From the NCBI RefSeq assembly GCF_900110275.1, contig NZ_FODC01000001.1, positions 845,198-909,197 on the forward strand: a stretch of 64,000 nucleotides of DNA, given 5' to 3'. Position numbers and translations under genes: made by a program. Below, piece after piece: positions 1-10,991 of this stretch. This stretch comes from Duganella sp. CF517. Its GTDB lineage: Bacteria; Pseudomonadota; Gammaproteobacteria; Burkholderiales; Burkholderiaceae_D. The notes under the pieces are model-generated. The model ran no database searches, had not been told where the DNA came from, and saw only the letters and a list, made by a program, of their open reading frames with translations. Positions within the stretch are counted from its first letter, which is position 1. The number at the start of each line of letters is the position of its first letter.

Positions 1-131
1 GGGCTGATGTGGTGACGCAGGTGGGTTTCACCGGTGGTTGGCTCGATACCCAGTTGTGGAGCTACCAGGAAATCGTGCGAACGGTGCATACCGCGCTTCG
101 AAGGGGACTTCTTGTTCTGTTGAACGGCCAT
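1..131 (-). CDS. rpmF: 50S ribosomal protein L32 (partial, C-terminus beyond window)
   Basis: Ribosomal protein L32 of the large subunit. The visible 43 codons begin [20 protein letters not shown], the family's basic N-terminus. About 15 residues lie beyond the left edge, judging from the usual length near 60. The start is fixed by a GGAG ribosome binding site on the minus strand about 7 bases upstream. It lies downstream of yceD in the same direction, the arrangement conserved across proteobacteria (yceD-rpmF, usually followed by plsX and fab genes, which would lie outside the window). Assignment is secure despite truncation. Confidence 0.95.
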   Translation of the reverse strand, partial: MAVQQNKKSPSKRGMHRSHDFLVAPQLGIEPTTGETHLRHHIS

Positions 132-337
132 GTTAATGACTCCTAATACATAAGTTCTAAAATTTTAACACATTCGACCAGCAAATACATGCGAATCGAG
201 TATCCTGCCGGCAAAACGGAACCGGCATAGTTAAACTGAGATTTACTACATTGCCCTACTGACTTGCCATACTCGACTACAACACGTGCGTGGCACGTAC
301 TTTCCGTACTACATATTCGGTCTTGCGGTTTTGCTGC

Positions 338-835
338 TTATTCGGATTTGAGGCCCTTGAGGGCGTCGAACGGCGAGATCTTCTCGCTTTTTGCCTTGTC
401 CAGCAGCGCGGAGTCGGGGCAGACATCATGTTTCGGCGTATGCGGCAGGGCCAGCAGCGCTTCGTCTTCCACCAGGTCCGCCACCGTCATGGTGCGGCTG
501 CCGACGATCACGTCGATCGTCTCGTCGTCGATCATTTCTTCGATTTCATCGGCCTGCTGATCGTCCTTACCCAGCATCAACAACGTCGACGAATCGATGG
601 TGTGCGCGTAGGGGGTCAGGCAGCGCTGGCAGACCAATTGCACGGTGCCGGCGACCGACAGCGTCAACTGCGGGAAGCCCATCTTGCCGGTGCCTCCTGC
701 GACCTTCCAGGTGATGGTGCCCGAGGTATCGGCACAATCCTTGGTCAGGCGGGTCATTTCGGCAACAGGCGTCACGCCTTGCTGGCTGCCGTTGCTCCGA
801 CAGAACTCAAAAGCGTCGATGACAATAGCATTCAT
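338..835 (-). CDS. yceD: YceD family (DUF177) protein, 165 aa
   Basis: DUF177/YceD protein, a family nearly always encoded just before rpmF; in bacteria and plants it is linked to 23S rRNA accumulation, while its exact biochemical role is unsettled. The sequence shows the family hallmark CQRCL near residue 94, an acidic middle, and a C-terminal segment ending DALKGLKSE. Start at 833-835 follows a purine-rich GGGGA. A good sigma-70-type promoter lies just upstream at 863-892. rpmF follows after about 200 bases of AT-richer DNA in the same direction, so the two are probably co-transcribed. Confidence 0.9.
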   Translation of the reverse strand: MNAIVIDAFEFCRSNGSQQGVTPVAEMTRLTKDCADTSGTITWKVAGGTGKMGFPQLTLSVAGTVQLVCQRCLTPYAHTIDSSTLLMLGKDDQQADEIEEMIDDETIDVIVGSRTMTVADLVEDEALLALPHTPKHDVCPDSALLDKAKSEKISPFDALKGLKSE

Positions 836-862
836 TACAGAAAATTCCCCGGAAAACCTGCG

Positions 863-892
863 ATAATAACAGGGTTTTCGGCATCAAGTCAA
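863..892 (-). promoter_or_regulatory. Predicted sigma-70 promoter for yceD-rpmF
   Basis: Read on the minus strand: TTGACT, an 18-base spacer, then TATTAT. It sits 28 bases upstream of the yceD start, in the divergent gap shared with yceF. Position and both hexamers fit; not tested. Confidence 0.6.
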
Positions 893-971
893 AGCCTGCG
901 CGGCTTTTTCCTGTTTTTCGTCTTTTTCCGTCGCTGTTCAAGCCGGCGACAGAGCATATAACATTCCCCCT

Positions 972-1601
972 ATGACATCAAGCGCAACCGCTCAAATCCC
1001 CGCACAACGGCTCGTTTTGGCCTCCAGTTCGGCCTATCGGAAGGAATTATTAGCACGGCTGCAACTGCCGTTCGAAGTGGCCGTGCCCGACATCGACGAG
1101 TCGCCGCTGGCCGGCGAAACGCCGAGTGCCACGGCGCTGCGGCTGGCGCGGGAAAAAGCGGCCGCCGTGGCGGCCAGGCTGCCCGGCTGCATCGTCATCG
1201 GCTCCGACCAGGTCGCCACATTGGACGGCGAACAGATCGGCAAACCGGGCGACCACGCCAACGCGCTGGCCCAGCTGCAGACGATGCGCGGGCGCGAAGT
1301 GGTGTTCCACACCGCGCTGTGCGTGTGGGACGGCCGCGCCGCGAACCAGGCCGCCGCCGCGCAGGTCGAGGACATCCGCACCATCGTCAAGTTCCGCGAC
1401 CTGCCCGATGCCGAGCTGGACGCCTACCTGCGCATCGAACAGCCGTACGACTGCGCCGGCAGCGCCAAGAACGAAGCGCTGGGCATCGCCATCCTCGAAC
1501 GCATCGACAGCGGCGACCCGACCGCCCTCACCGGCTTGCCTTTGATCGCGCTGACAGGCATGCTGCGCAAGATAGGCGTTTCCTTTTTCAACATCAAGTA
1601 G
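972..1601 (+). CDS. yceF: Maf-like nucleotide pyrophosphatase YceF (7-methyl-GTP type), 209 aa
   Basis: Maf/HAM1-fold nucleoside triphosphate pyrophosphatase that hydrolyses non-canonical nucleotides; the YceF subfamily prefers 7-methyl-GTP. The N-terminus LVLASSSAYRKELL carries the family's phosphate-binding start, and GSDQVATLDGEQIGKPG around residues 77-93 matches the YceF form rather than the dTTP/UTP-type Maf, which has DT there. Length is normal. It is divergent from yceD, the same neighbourhood as yceF-yceD-rpmF in enterobacteria. The downstream methyltransferase begins 6 bases after the stop, suggesting one transcript. Confidence 0.92.
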   Translation: MTSSATAQIPAQRLVLASSSAYRKELLARLQLPFEVAVPDIDESPLAGETPSATALRLAREKAAAVAARLPGCIVIGSDQVATLDGEQIGKPGDHANALAQLQTMRGREVVFHTALCVWDGRAANQAAAAQVEDIRTIVKFRDLPDAELDAYLRIEQPYDCAGSAKNEALGIAILERIDSGDPTALTGLPLIALTGMLRKIGVSFFNIK

Positions 1602-1607
1602 ATTCAT

Positions 1608-2333
1608 ATGCCCGGCACCCTCTTTTTAATACCGAACACCCTGGGCGAGACCGAAGCGCTCGCCTCCGTCCTGCCCGAGCAGGTACAGCAGATCACCTCG
1701 CAGCTCGACTATTTCGTGGCGGAGAACGCCAAGACCGCGCGCGCCTTCCTCAAGCTGGTCAACGCCAACCATGCGCTGGCCAAGCCGCTGCAGGAGATCA
1801 CCATCGCCGAACTGAACGTCAACACGCCGGCGGCCGCGCTGGCCGGCCTGCTGGCGCCGCTGCTGGCGGGCAGCGATGGCGGGCTGGTGTCGGAGGCCGG
1901 CGTGCCGGCGGTGGCCGACCCCGGCGCCGACCTGGTGCGGCTGGCGCATCAGCACAACATCCCGGTGCGCCCGCTGGTGGGGCCGTCGTCGCTGCTGCTG
2001 GCGGTGATGGCGAGCGGCCTCAACGGTCAGAGCTTCGCCTTCAACGGCTATCTGCCGACCGACGCCGCGCAGCGCGCCACGCGCATCAAGGAACTGGAGA
2101 CGCGCTCGCGCAAGGAAAAGCAAACGCAGCTGTTTATCGAAACGCCGTACCGCAACGCCGCGATGCTGGAGGCGCTGGTGGCCGCATGCGCGCCGTCGAC
2201 GTTGGTGTGCGTGGCGACGGATCTGAGCCTGGCCTCGGAAACGATCCGCACGATGACTGCGGCGCAATGGAAAAGCGCCAAAGCCCCGGATTTCCACAAG
2301 AAACCGACAGTGTTCCTGCTGCTCGCGCAATAA
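1608..2333 (+). CDS. SAM-dependent methyltransferase, tetrapyrrole methylase (RsmI-like) family, 241 aa
   Basis: Class III SAM-dependent methyltransferase. The opening GTLFLIPNTLGE and the central SEAGVPAVADPGADLV near residue 100 correspond to the nucleotide-binding loops of RsmI (16S rRNA C1402 2'-O-methyltransferase), but the protein is shorter than RsmI (about 280 aa) and diverges in the C-terminal half, so I do not assign rsmI. This shorter relative is commonly found next to maf/yceF in beta- and gammaproteobacteria. It starts 6 bases after yceF. A REP-like repeat begins at the last base of its stop codon. Confidence 0.82.
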   Translation: MPGTLFLIPNTLGETEALASVLPEQVQQITSQLDYFVAENAKTARAFLKLVNANHALAKPLQEITIAELNVNTPAAALAGLLAPLLAGSDGGLVSEAGVPAVADPGADLVRLAHQHNIPVRPLVGPSSLLLAVMASGLNGQSFAFNGYLPTDAAQRATRIKELETRSRKEKQTQLFIETPYRNAAMLEALVAACAPSTLVCVATDLSLASETIRTMTAAQWKSAKAPDFHKKPTVFLLLAQ

Positions 2334-2504
2334 AAACCAGCGGGGGTCAAGTCTGACATTCGGACACGACCTCAGCTGTCACGCTGCATCGCCCTGCCCC
2401 GGCGCAGCCACGCCAACCAAAACCAGCGGGGGTCAAGTCTGACATTTGGACACGACCTCAGCTGTCACGCTGCATCGCCCTGCCCCGGCGCAGCCACGCC
2501 AACC
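2333..2504 (+). repeat. Tandem 86-bp duplication carrying a REP-like motif
   Basis: Two adjacent 86-bp units (2333-2418 and 2419-2504) are identical except for one base in the motif (ATTCGG versus ATTTGG). Each contains GTCAAGTCTGACATTCGGAC or its one-base variant, followed by the 3' end of a minus-strand reading frame. An inverted copy of the motif lies at 2611-2636. The same motif recurs as a four-copy cluster at 32853-33047. Short, intergenic, partly palindromic and in inverted pairs, it behaves like a REP/BIME element; the family name is inference. Confidence 0.85.
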
Positions 2505-2604
2505 TGCCGATCACCACGACAACCAGCCAAAACAATGTCGTCAGCACCAGTTGCGGCCACAAGACCTCATCCAGGCCGATCAACAATGCCAAGGGGTCTA
2601 GTGA
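2458..2604 (-). pseudogene. Remnant of a membrane-protein gene between inverted REP-like motifs
   Basis: A minus-strand frame of 48 codons runs from a stop at 2605-2607 to a TGA at 2458-2460, with no plausible start codon. It encodes LDPLALLIGLDEVLWPQLV followed by a hydrophobic stretch of about 12 residues and a basic tail ending MQRDS. It looks like the C-terminal end of a membrane protein whose 5' part is gone. Its last 15 or so codons are included in the 86-bp tandem duplication, so the duplication arose after the motif became joined to this gene end. I do not recognise the parent gene. Confidence 0.4.
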
Positions 2605-2610
2605 TCAGCC

Positions 2611-2636
2611 CGTGTCCGAATGCCAGACTTGACCCC
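2611..2636 (-). repeat. Inverted copy of the REP-like motif
   Basis: Reads CGTGTCCGAATGCCAGACTT on the plus strand, the reverse complement of the motif in the tandem units at 2333-2504 with one change (C for T). It closes the cluster before the 3' end of the EAL/HDOD gene. Confidence 0.75.
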
Positions 2637-2646
2637 GGCACCGCCG

Positions 2647-3915
2647 TTAAAAGCCGCGCGTGTATTCCGTCACCCATTCGATGGCGGCCAACTGGATCGC
2701 GTATAGGTCCGCCGGCCTGAGCGACATCTGGCTCAGCATCTGCGCCAACACCTGGCTGTCGCGCCCGCGCTCGATGTGTTCGATCAAACTGAGCATGCCG
2801 CCGTAATCGCCGCTGCGATGCAACAGCGCCGCCCTCACCTCGTCGAGCACGTTCACGCTGTCGAGCACGTCGCGCATCTGGATCGAGAACAAGGTGTCCA
2901 TCAGCGACATCACGCCGACCGTGAACCCGATGTCGGCGCTGACCCGCTGCCCCGGCCGCAGGTGCTCGACCAGCAACTCGATCGTCTTGCCGCGCGTGGT
3001 CGCCAGTTGCAGCAGCGGCGAGGTGAATTCCTGCGCGCCCGCGCCCTTCACGTACAGCAGGATCTGCAGCCAGCGCTTGAGCTGGCGCCGGCCCAGCACC
3101 ATCAGCGCGTGCCCCACCGAGTTGATGCGGTAACGGGTGCCGACCGCCGGCGTGTTCACCAGCCGCAGCAGGTTCAACGTGATCAGGGCGTCATGCTTGA
3201 CGCTGCTTTCGATCTCGTGGCTGCTGGCGTCGGCGTCGAGCAGTTCCAGCAGGTGCAGCACGCTGCGCTGCGACGGCGAGATCTTCTTGCCGCTCAAGAT
3301 CACCGGGCGGGCGAAATAATATCCCTGGAAATATTCGAAGCCCAGATCCATGCACTGGCGGAACTCCTCGACCGTCTCCACCTTTTCGGCCAGCAGCTTT
3401 TGCCTGGGATTTTTGAGCACGCGCGCCAGCGCCGGCAAGGTGCCGGGCTGCATGTCCTGGATGTCGACCTTGATGACGTCGCACAGCGACCGCAACTTTT
3501 GCACGTCCTCGGACGCGCCGACGACGTCGTCGAGCGCGAAGCGGAAGCCGGCCTGCTTGAGCTCGCGGATGCGGTCGAGCACGTCCGGCGTGGCTTTGAC
3601 GGTTTCGAGGATTTCGAGGATGACTTTGTCGTTGGGCAGGAAGCGGATGAAATCGCTCATCAAGCCGACGCCGTCGACGTTGACGAAGGCCATCTGGTCG
3701 CCGACCACGTGGCCCATGCCCAGCTCGGCCGCGTGGGCGATCACGGTGGCCGTCGCCGCGGCCTGGTCGGTGATGTTGGCGGCATTGTTGGTGTGCGCGT
3801 CCCGAAACAGCAATTCGTAGCCGACCAGCCGCTGCCCCCGGTTAAGGATGGGCTGGCGGGCCAGAAAGAAATTGTCCGCAAGCTTGGACGGCGGCAGCTC
3901 CGGAGCTGTCATCAT
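2647..3915 (-). CDS. EAL/HDOD-domain signalling protein (YuxH-like), 422 aa
   Basis: Cytoplasmic regulator with an N-terminal EAL-like domain (about residues 15-215) and a C-terminal HDOD domain (about 215-410, with the conserved LLRLVNTPAVG and LGRRQLKRWLQ segments). In the EAL part the signature is YELLFR, and DDVVG, IKVDI and QGYYFARP stand where active phosphodiesterases have DDFG, LKIDR and QGY; AEKVET replaces AEGVET. This pattern is typical of the YuxH/CdgJ group, usually catalytically inactive for c-di-GMP and used as protein-interaction modules in motility or biofilm control. Start chosen at the first of two adjacent ATG codons, after GGGAAA. No operon partner. Confidence 0.88.
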   Translation of the reverse strand: MMTAPELPPSKLADNFFLARQPILNRGQRLVGYELLFRDAHTNNAANITDQAAATATVIAHAAELGMGHVVGDQMAFVNVDGVGLMSDFIRFLPNDKVILEILETVKATPDVLDRIRELKQAGFRFALDDVVGASEDVQKLRSLCDVIKVDIQDMQPGTLPALARVLKNPRQKLLAEKVETVEEFRQCMDLGFEYFQGYYFARPVILSGKKISPSQRSVLHLLELLDADASSHEIESSVKHDALITLNLLRLVNTPAVGTRYRINSVGHALMVLGRRQLKRWLQILLYVKGAGAQEFTSPLLQLATTRGKTIELLVEHLRPGQRVSADIGFTVGVMSLMDTLFSIQMRDVLDSVNVLDEVRAALLHRSGDYGGMLSLIEHIERGRDSQVLAQMLSQMSLRPADLYAIQLAAIEWVTEYTRGF

Positions 3916-3943
3916 TCATTTCCCAATCTGCGATGGCATTATC

Positions 3944-3968
3944 CGGGTCGCCATCTCGGAGCGACCCG
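3944..3968. other. Perfect 8-bp inverted repeat between rlmJ and the EAL/HDOD gene
   Basis: CGGGTCGC and GCGACCCG are separated by 9 bases. It lies 29 bases upstream of the EAL/HDOD start and 46 bases beyond the rlmJ stop. It lacks a T-run on the minus strand, so it may be an operator or a transcript-end hairpin rather than a classical terminator. Confidence 0.4.
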
Positions 3969-4013
3969 CTCATCGCCAGACTAACCCGCACCTACCGTCT
4001 TGACAACATTTTT

Positions 4014-4943
4014 CTATCGAGTAACAGGACGGCGCACGGCAGTGTTGCGCGTAGAGGTCGGTTTGCCGCTCTCCAGCGTGAATTTGGCGCCGCCGTCCTT
4101 GGCCAGCGCCTTGACCAGCCACGGCATCACTTCCTTGAGCATCGGCTCGAGCGTGTACGGCGGGTTCAGGATGAACATGCCGCTGCTGTGCAGGCCGAAG
4201 CCGTCCGGCATCGGCGTGTGCGTGGTCAGCACGACGTTGAGCCAGTCGCTGCATGGCAACTGCTTGAGCTTGTCGGCGAACTGGCGCGATTCCATACGTT
4301 GCAGCAGCGGATACCAGACCGCGTAGGTGCCGGTCGGGAACCGGCCCAGCGCCTCGGCCAGGGTGTCCTTGACCTTTTTGTAGTCCATCTTGTCTTCGTA
4401 CGGCGGGTCGATCAGCACCAGCGCGCGGCGCGAAGGCGGCGGCAGCAGCGCCTTGAGCGCCTGGAAGCCGTCGCCACGGGTGACCAGCACGCGCTTGCCG
4501 CGCGTGGTCGGACGGATGCCCTGCTGGGCGGCGTGCTCGTCGAGCTTGCGGAAATTGTCGGCCAGCAGTTTCGAATCGGCCGGGTGCAGCTCGAACAGGC
4601 GCAGGCGGTCCTGCTCGCGCGCGACCTGGTCGGCGATGTACGGCGAACCCGGGTAGTAGCGCATCTTGCCGCTCGGGTTCATGGCCTTGATCAGGTCGAC
4701 GTATTCCTTGATCGGCGCCGGCAGGTCGGTGCGCTCCCACAGCGGGCCGATGCCGGTGTCGTATTCGGCGTTCTTGGAGGCGAAGGCGCTGTCGAGCGCG
4801 TAGACGCCGGCGCCGGAGTGCGTATCGATGTAGCTGTACGCGGTATCTTTCTGGTTCAGATACTGCATCAGCTGGATGGTCACGAAATGCTTCAATACGT
4901 CGGCGTGATTGCCAGCGTGAAAGCCGTGGCGGTAACTCAACAT
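4014..4943 (-). CDS. rlmJ: 23S rRNA (adenine2030-N6)-methyltransferase RlmJ, 309 aa
   Basis: Methylates A2030 of 23S rRNA with SAM. The N-terminus MLSYRHGFHAGNHADVLKH is the family signature, and VLIDPPYEDK supplies the DPPY catalytic motif for N6-adenine methylation. Length is a little above the usual 280. I start at 4943, where AGGAAGC precedes the ATG, rather than at an in-frame upstream ATG at 4985 that lacks a ribosome binding site and would add 14 unconserved residues. Monocistronic, divergent from the small gene pair at 5117. Confidence 0.94.
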   Translation of the reverse strand: MLSYRHGFHAGNHADVLKHFVTIQLMQYLNQKDTAYSYIDTHSGAGVYALDSAFASKNAEYDTGIGPLWERTDLPAPIKEYVDLIKAMNPSGKMRYYPGSPYIADQVAREQDRLRLFELHPADSKLLADNFRKLDEHAAQQGIRPTTRGKRVLVTRGDGFQALKALLPPPSRRALVLIDPPYEDKMDYKKVKDTLAEALGRFPTGTYAVWYPLLQRMESRQFADKLKQLPCSDWLNVVLTTHTPMPDGFGLHSSGMFILNPPYTLEPMLKEVMPWLVKALAKDGGAKFTLESGKPTSTRNTAVRRPVTR

Positions 4944-5116
4944 AGCTTGGTGCTTCCTAATAAATGGTGCGTCGCAATCCCGCATTATCCACTAGAAAGC
5001 ACCGGCGGACAAAAAAGGCCCCGCATCGTTTGCATCAAAGCGGGCGCGGGCGCGGTGACTAAGATGAAGTGGCCGCGCGGGCATTCGCCGGTGCGACGCA
5101 TTTTTTGGAGGAGATT

Positions 5117-5374
5117 ATGGCATTCAACAATGTAGGCCCGCTGACCTTCCTGGCGCCCGGTGCAACGGCGTTCTGGAGCTACAGCTACCCGGGCGACCGC
5201 GGCACGCAGTTCGCGTCGGCCGATGTCAAAGCACCCAACCAGGGTGCGGTCCACGTCGCCGACGAGCAGGCCAAGCGCAAGGAAAACAACGGCAACGCCA
5301 CTTATTTCGTGCAGATCCACAACCGCGGCATCGGTGGCGCCTTTCACAACTTACAAGGCGGAGGCGTGGTATGA
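5117..5374 (+). CDS. Small protein of unknown function, 85 aa
   Basis: Unrecognised 85-residue protein beginning MAFNNVGPLTFLAPGATAFW. It has no signal peptide or membrane segment. The middle (SYSYPGDRGTQFASADVKAP) and YFVQIHNRGIGGAFHNLQGG are rich in Gly and aromatics, suggesting a compact beta structure; the pattern of an aromatic-rich strand ending in a Gly-rich turn recalls small structural or lectin-like folds, but this is speculation. Strong GGAGGAG ribosome binding site. The stop overlaps the next start (ATGA), so it is translationally coupled to the 78-residue protein. Confidence 0.72.
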   Translation: MAFNNVGPLTFLAPGATAFWSYSYPGDRGTQFASADVKAPNQGAVHVADEQAKRKENNGNATYFVQIHNRGIGGAFHNLQGGGVV

Positions 5375-5607
5375 AAATGACCATCATCACCGACGACCAA
5401 GGGAACATTCTTGGTGCCGTGCAGGGTCACTCCCTGTCGGGGAAACAAGGCGAGGTCGAGGCTAGCGTCTCGTTCGCGGAGGGCTATCAGACCCACCTGA
5501 TGGAGGTGGACGACGACATGGGCGCCGTCGACGACGCCACGGTTTTCCAGCAGCGTCTGCGCCAGCATCTGGACCAGCACATGCAAAAGGCCCATCCCAA
5601 GGCCTGA
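5371..5607 (+). CDS. Small acidic protein of unknown function, 78 aa
   Basis: Second gene of a two-gene unit, overlapping the first by 4 bases. It begins MKMTIITDDQGNILGAVQGH; the beta-strand then DxxGNILG turn resembles the start of small antiparallel beta domains, followed by an acidic stretch (MEVDDDMGAVDDATVF) and a helical, His-containing C-terminus. Start could be the coupled ATG at 5371 or the ATG two codons later. A Rho-independent terminator 15 bases downstream closes the unit. Function unknown. Confidence 0.72.
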   Translation: MKMTIITDDQGNILGAVQGHSLSGKQGEVEASVSFAEGYQTHLMEVDDDMGAVDDATVFQQRLRQHLDQHMQKAHPKA

Positions 5608-5621
5608 GCGCGTGCAAAACC

Positions 5622-5644
5622 AAGCCCCGACCGGGGCTTTTTTT
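5622..5644 (+). terminator. Rho-independent terminator
   Basis: AAGCCCC-GA-CCGGGGCTT-like stem with a run of seven T, directly after the 78-residue gene. Confidence 0.9.
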
Positions 5645-5672
5645 CCACCGGTGCCTAGCCTGGCGCCCCGGT

Positions 5673-6167
5673 TCAGGCCAGCTTCTGTTGCGCCACCAAA
5701 ATGCCGTCGGCATCGGCATAAATCCAGTCGCCCGGATTGACCGCGACGCCGGCGATGTGGACGCGCAGGTTGCGCTCGCCGGCGCCCTTCTTGGCGCTCT
5801 TTTGCGGATGGGCGCCGAGCGCGCGCACGCCGATCTCGCAGGCATTGATTTCGTCCGTGTCGCGGATGCAGCCGTCGACAATGATGCCGGCCCAGCCGTT
5901 ATCCTGCGCCAGCAAGCCCAGTTGTCCGCCGACCAGCGCCCGCCGCAGGCTGCCGCCGCCGTCGATCACCAGCACGTTGCCGTCGCCTTGCGTCTCGAGC
6001 ACCGCGCGCACCAGCGCGTTATCCTCGTGCACCTTCAAGGTGGTGACGCGCCCGGAAAAGCGCACATGCTTGCCGAAGTGCCGGAACACCGGCGGCAGCA
6101 CGGCGAGCCGCCCGTCCTCCAGCAGATTGGGATGGTCGTCGCACAAATCGGTGGTGGCAAAGCTCAT
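5673..6167 (-). CDS. RraA-like protein / HMG-CHA aldolase family, 164 aa
   Basis: Small trimer-forming family covering RraA (inhibitor of RNase E) and 4-hydroxy-4-methyl-2-oxoglutarate/4-carboxy-4-hydroxy-2-oxoadipate aldolases with oxaloacetate decarboxylase activity. Visible hallmarks are [19 protein letters not shown] and [11 protein letters not shown], which form the binding loop with the conserved G, R and D residues of the aldolase site. Length 164 is typical. Because the metal- and substrate-binding residues are kept, enzyme function is as likely as RNase regulation. Start after CGAGGTAAG. The neighbouring MFS gene ends 37 bases upstream in the same direction. Confidence 0.85.
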   Translation of the reverse strand: MSFATTDLCDDHPNLLEDGRLAVLPPVFRHFGKHVRFSGRVTTLKVHEDNALVRAVLETQGDGNVLVIDGGGSLRRALVGGQLGLLAQDNGWAGIIVDGCIRDTDEINACEIGVRALGAHPQKSAKKGAGERNLRVHIAGVAVNPGDWIYADADGILVAQQKLA

Positions 6168-6204
6168 CGTCTTACCTCGCGGCGGAATGGGGATGAAGCC
6201 AATT

Positions 6205-7431
6205 CTATGCTGTTTTGGGGACGCCGGCCACGCGGCTGTTGTTGCCGACGCCGATGGTGGTGACGATCACCAGCGCCTGGAACACGCCGATGAAGACGAA
6301 CACGCCGGCCGGATGATTGGCGTCCATCAGCGCCCCGAACAGCAACGGGCCGAGCGCCAGGCCGCTGTCCAGCCCCGAATAGACGACGCCGAACACGCGT
6401 CCGGTGGCGTTGGCCGGCGCCGCGCCGCGGATCATCAGATCGCGCGACGGCCCGGCGATGCCGGTGACCAGCCCGATCATCCCCATCAGCACGATGGCCA
6501 TCCACGCCGGCACCACGGCGGCGGCGAGCACCAGCGCCAGCACGGCCGCGCTGGCGAAGGCCAGCATGATGATGCGGTCGTGGTGGCGGCTGCCGGCGCC
6601 CAGGAAGCCGCCGTACAGCATGCCGACCGCCGACGCGAACATGAAGCAGGTGTAGGCCGACGTCGCCCATTGCAGCGACATGCCGTACAGGCTCACCAGG
6701 CTGGTGGCGGCGAAGGTCTGGATGCCGGCCAGCGCGACGGCCGAGATCAGGAAGAAGCCAAAGCACATCCACACCACCTTGAGTCGCAGGAAATCGAGCG
6801 CGCCGGCGGGCGCCGGTGCGCCGGCCGGCGTGGCGGCCGGCGCGGCGACCGCTTCCGGCCGCAGCGCGTGGCGGTTCCACAGCAGCACCGCCAGCACCGT
6901 CAGCGGCAGCAGCGCGGCGCCCAACAACGCGGTGCGCCAGTCGGTGCGCGCGGCGGCGAAAGTCAGGAACAGCGGCGACAAGGCCCAGCCGATATTGCCG
7001 CTGATGCCGTGCACCGAGAACCCGTGCGTCAGCCTGGCCTTGGAGACGCGCTGGTTGAGCAAGGTATAGTCGGCCGGGTGGAACACGCAGTTGCCGCAGC
7101 CGGCGACGAAGGCGCCGGCCATCAGCTGGACGTAGCTGTGCGCGCTGGCCAGCATCACCGCCGACACTCCCAGCAGCGCGATACCGGTGAACAGGACGGC
7201 GCGCGCGCCGAAGCGGTCGACCACGAAGCCGGCCATCGCCTGGCCGACGCCGGAGACGGTGAAAAAGACAGTCATCAGCAGGCCCAGTTCGGCGTAGCTG
7301 AGGTGGAATTCGGGCTTGAGCCACGGGATCAGCGCGGCCAGGATCACGTGATAGAAATGGGAGGTGCCATGGGCCAGCCCGACCAGCGTGATGACTTTGG
7401 CGTCCTGGCGCAGCAATGTGTTTGGGGTCAT
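6205..7431 (-). CDS. MFS transporter, 408 aa, divergent from AraC regulator
   Basis: Major facilitator with 12 predicted hydrophobic segments; the loop [10 protein letters not shown] after helix 2 is the MFS motif A region, and [10 protein letters not shown] stands in the second half. N-terminus [18 protein letters not shown] resembles the fosmidomycin-resistance/CynX-like branch. Start after AGGAAGG. It is divergent from the AraC-type gene at 7546 across 114 bases, a layout that usually means the regulator controls the transporter. A second MFS/AraC pair of the same design lies at 36690-38798. Substrate unknown. Confidence 0.87.
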   Translation of the reverse strand: MTPNTLLRQDAKVITLVGLAHGTSHFYHVILAALIPWLKPEFHLSYAELGLLMTVFFTVSGVGQAMAGFVVDRFGARAVLFTGIALLGVSAVMLASAHSYVQLMAGAFVAGCGNCVFHPADYTLLNQRVSKARLTHGFSVHGISGNIGWALSPLFLTFAAARTDWRTALLGAALLPLTVLAVLLWNRHALRPEAVAAPAATPAGAPAPAGALDFLRLKVVWMCFGFFLISAVALAGIQTFAATSLVSLYGMSLQWATSAYTCFMFASAVGMLYGGFLGAGSRHHDRIIMLAFASAAVLALVLAAAVVPAWMAIVLMGMIGLVTGIAGPSRDLMIRGAAPANATGRVFGVVYSGLDSGLALGPLLFGALMDANHPAGVFVFIGVFQALVIVTTIGVGNNSRVAGVPKTA

Positions 7432-7545
7432 TCGGCCTTCCTTGTTAAGCTTTTACAAAGTTACGCGCCTAGTGTAGCAATCGGTGGAAGTCTGATTTAA
7501 GATAGGGCGACAACTTTTATCGCGATTGCGCCAAAACCGCCCCCC

Positions 7546-8337
7546 ATGCCAATTCCCATCGTCACCCACACGCAATTCAACTGGGATTGCGACCACCCCA
7601 CGCCGGAGCGTCCGCTGACGATGTCCGGCCGCGATCTGCCTGCCGATGCGCACCTGCTGTCGCACCACCATCCGTGGGGTCAATTTACCTACGCGGTGCA
7701 GGGCGTGATGCGGGTGACGGCCAACAACAGCAGCTGGATCGTGCCGCCGCAGCGGGCGATCTGGATCGCGCCGAACGTGGTGCACGCGGTCACGGTGCTC
7801 GAACCGACCCGCCTGCGGCCGCTGTGCGTGCACGCCGGCCACTCGCCGTTTGCGGGAGACGAATGCAGGGTGCTGGAGGTGTCGGGCCTGCTGCGCGAGC
7901 TGATCGCCACACTGGAGCAGCACGATCAACATGAACAATCAGGAAGGGAGCGCCTGCTGGGGGAGCTGATACTGGACGAGCTGCCGCGCTGCGCGGTGCG
8001 TCCGATCCGGGTGCCGCTGCCGGCCGATAAACGGTTGAAGTCGTTGTGCGACGCATTGATCGCCGATCCCGGCGCGGAGCTCACCTTGCAGCAGTGGGCC
8101 GGCCAGGTCGGCGCGTCGGACCGCACGTTGACGCGGCTGTTCGAGCGGGAATTGGGAATGGGTTTCGTGCAGTGGCGCCAGCAGGTCAGGCTGGCGCACG
8201 CCGCGCCGTTGATCGCGCGCGGCGTGCCGTTGTCGCAGGTGGCGGCGGAGTTGGGCTACGCCAGCCAGTCGGCGTTTTCCGCGATGTTCAAGAAGACGTT
8301 CGGCAACAGCCCGTCAGCGTTTTTCGATCAACGCTGA
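7546..8337 (+). CDS. AraC-family transcriptional regulator with cupin domain, 263 aa
   Basis: Cupin sensor (residues about 30-115, with SHHHPWGQFTYAVQGVMRV and IVPPQRAIWIAPNVVHAV) plus C-terminal AraC helix-turn-helix (about 160-260, with VAAELGYASQSAFSAMFKK and FGNSPSAFF). The cupin His-rich strand may bind a small ligand or metal. Probably regulates the divergent MFS transporter, by analogy with many MFS/AraC pairs. Clearly related by eye to the regulator at 37983, sharing GxMRV, W-I-[LV]-PP-[QR]-RA, CRVxEVSxLLREL and the HTH. Ends 22 bases from the convergent clpB. Confidence 0.88.
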   Translation: MPIPIVTHTQFNWDCDHPTPERPLTMSGRDLPADAHLLSHHHPWGQFTYAVQGVMRVTANNSSWIVPPQRAIWIAPNVVHAVTVLEPTRLRPLCVHAGHSPFAGDECRVLEVSGLLRELIATLEQHDQHEQSGRERLLGELILDELPRCAVRPIRVPLPADKRLKSLCDALIADPGAELTLQQWAGQVGASDRTLTRLFERELGMGFVQWRQQVRLAHAAPLIARGVPLSQVAAELGYASQSAFSAMFKKTFGNSPSAFFDQR

Positions 8338-8358
8338 GCGGGCCGCCACGTCATACCA

Positions 8359-10959
<2,601 letters not shown>

Positions 10960-10991
10960 GGAATTGCTCCGATATATTTAACTTATCAGGT

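Noticed and set aside
2647..3915. Active c-di-GMP phosphodiesterase call for the EAL protein
   Set aside because: Several EAL signature positions differ (YELLFR, AEKVET, IKVDI without the usual context) and an HDOD domain follows, which matches the inactive YuxH-type group.
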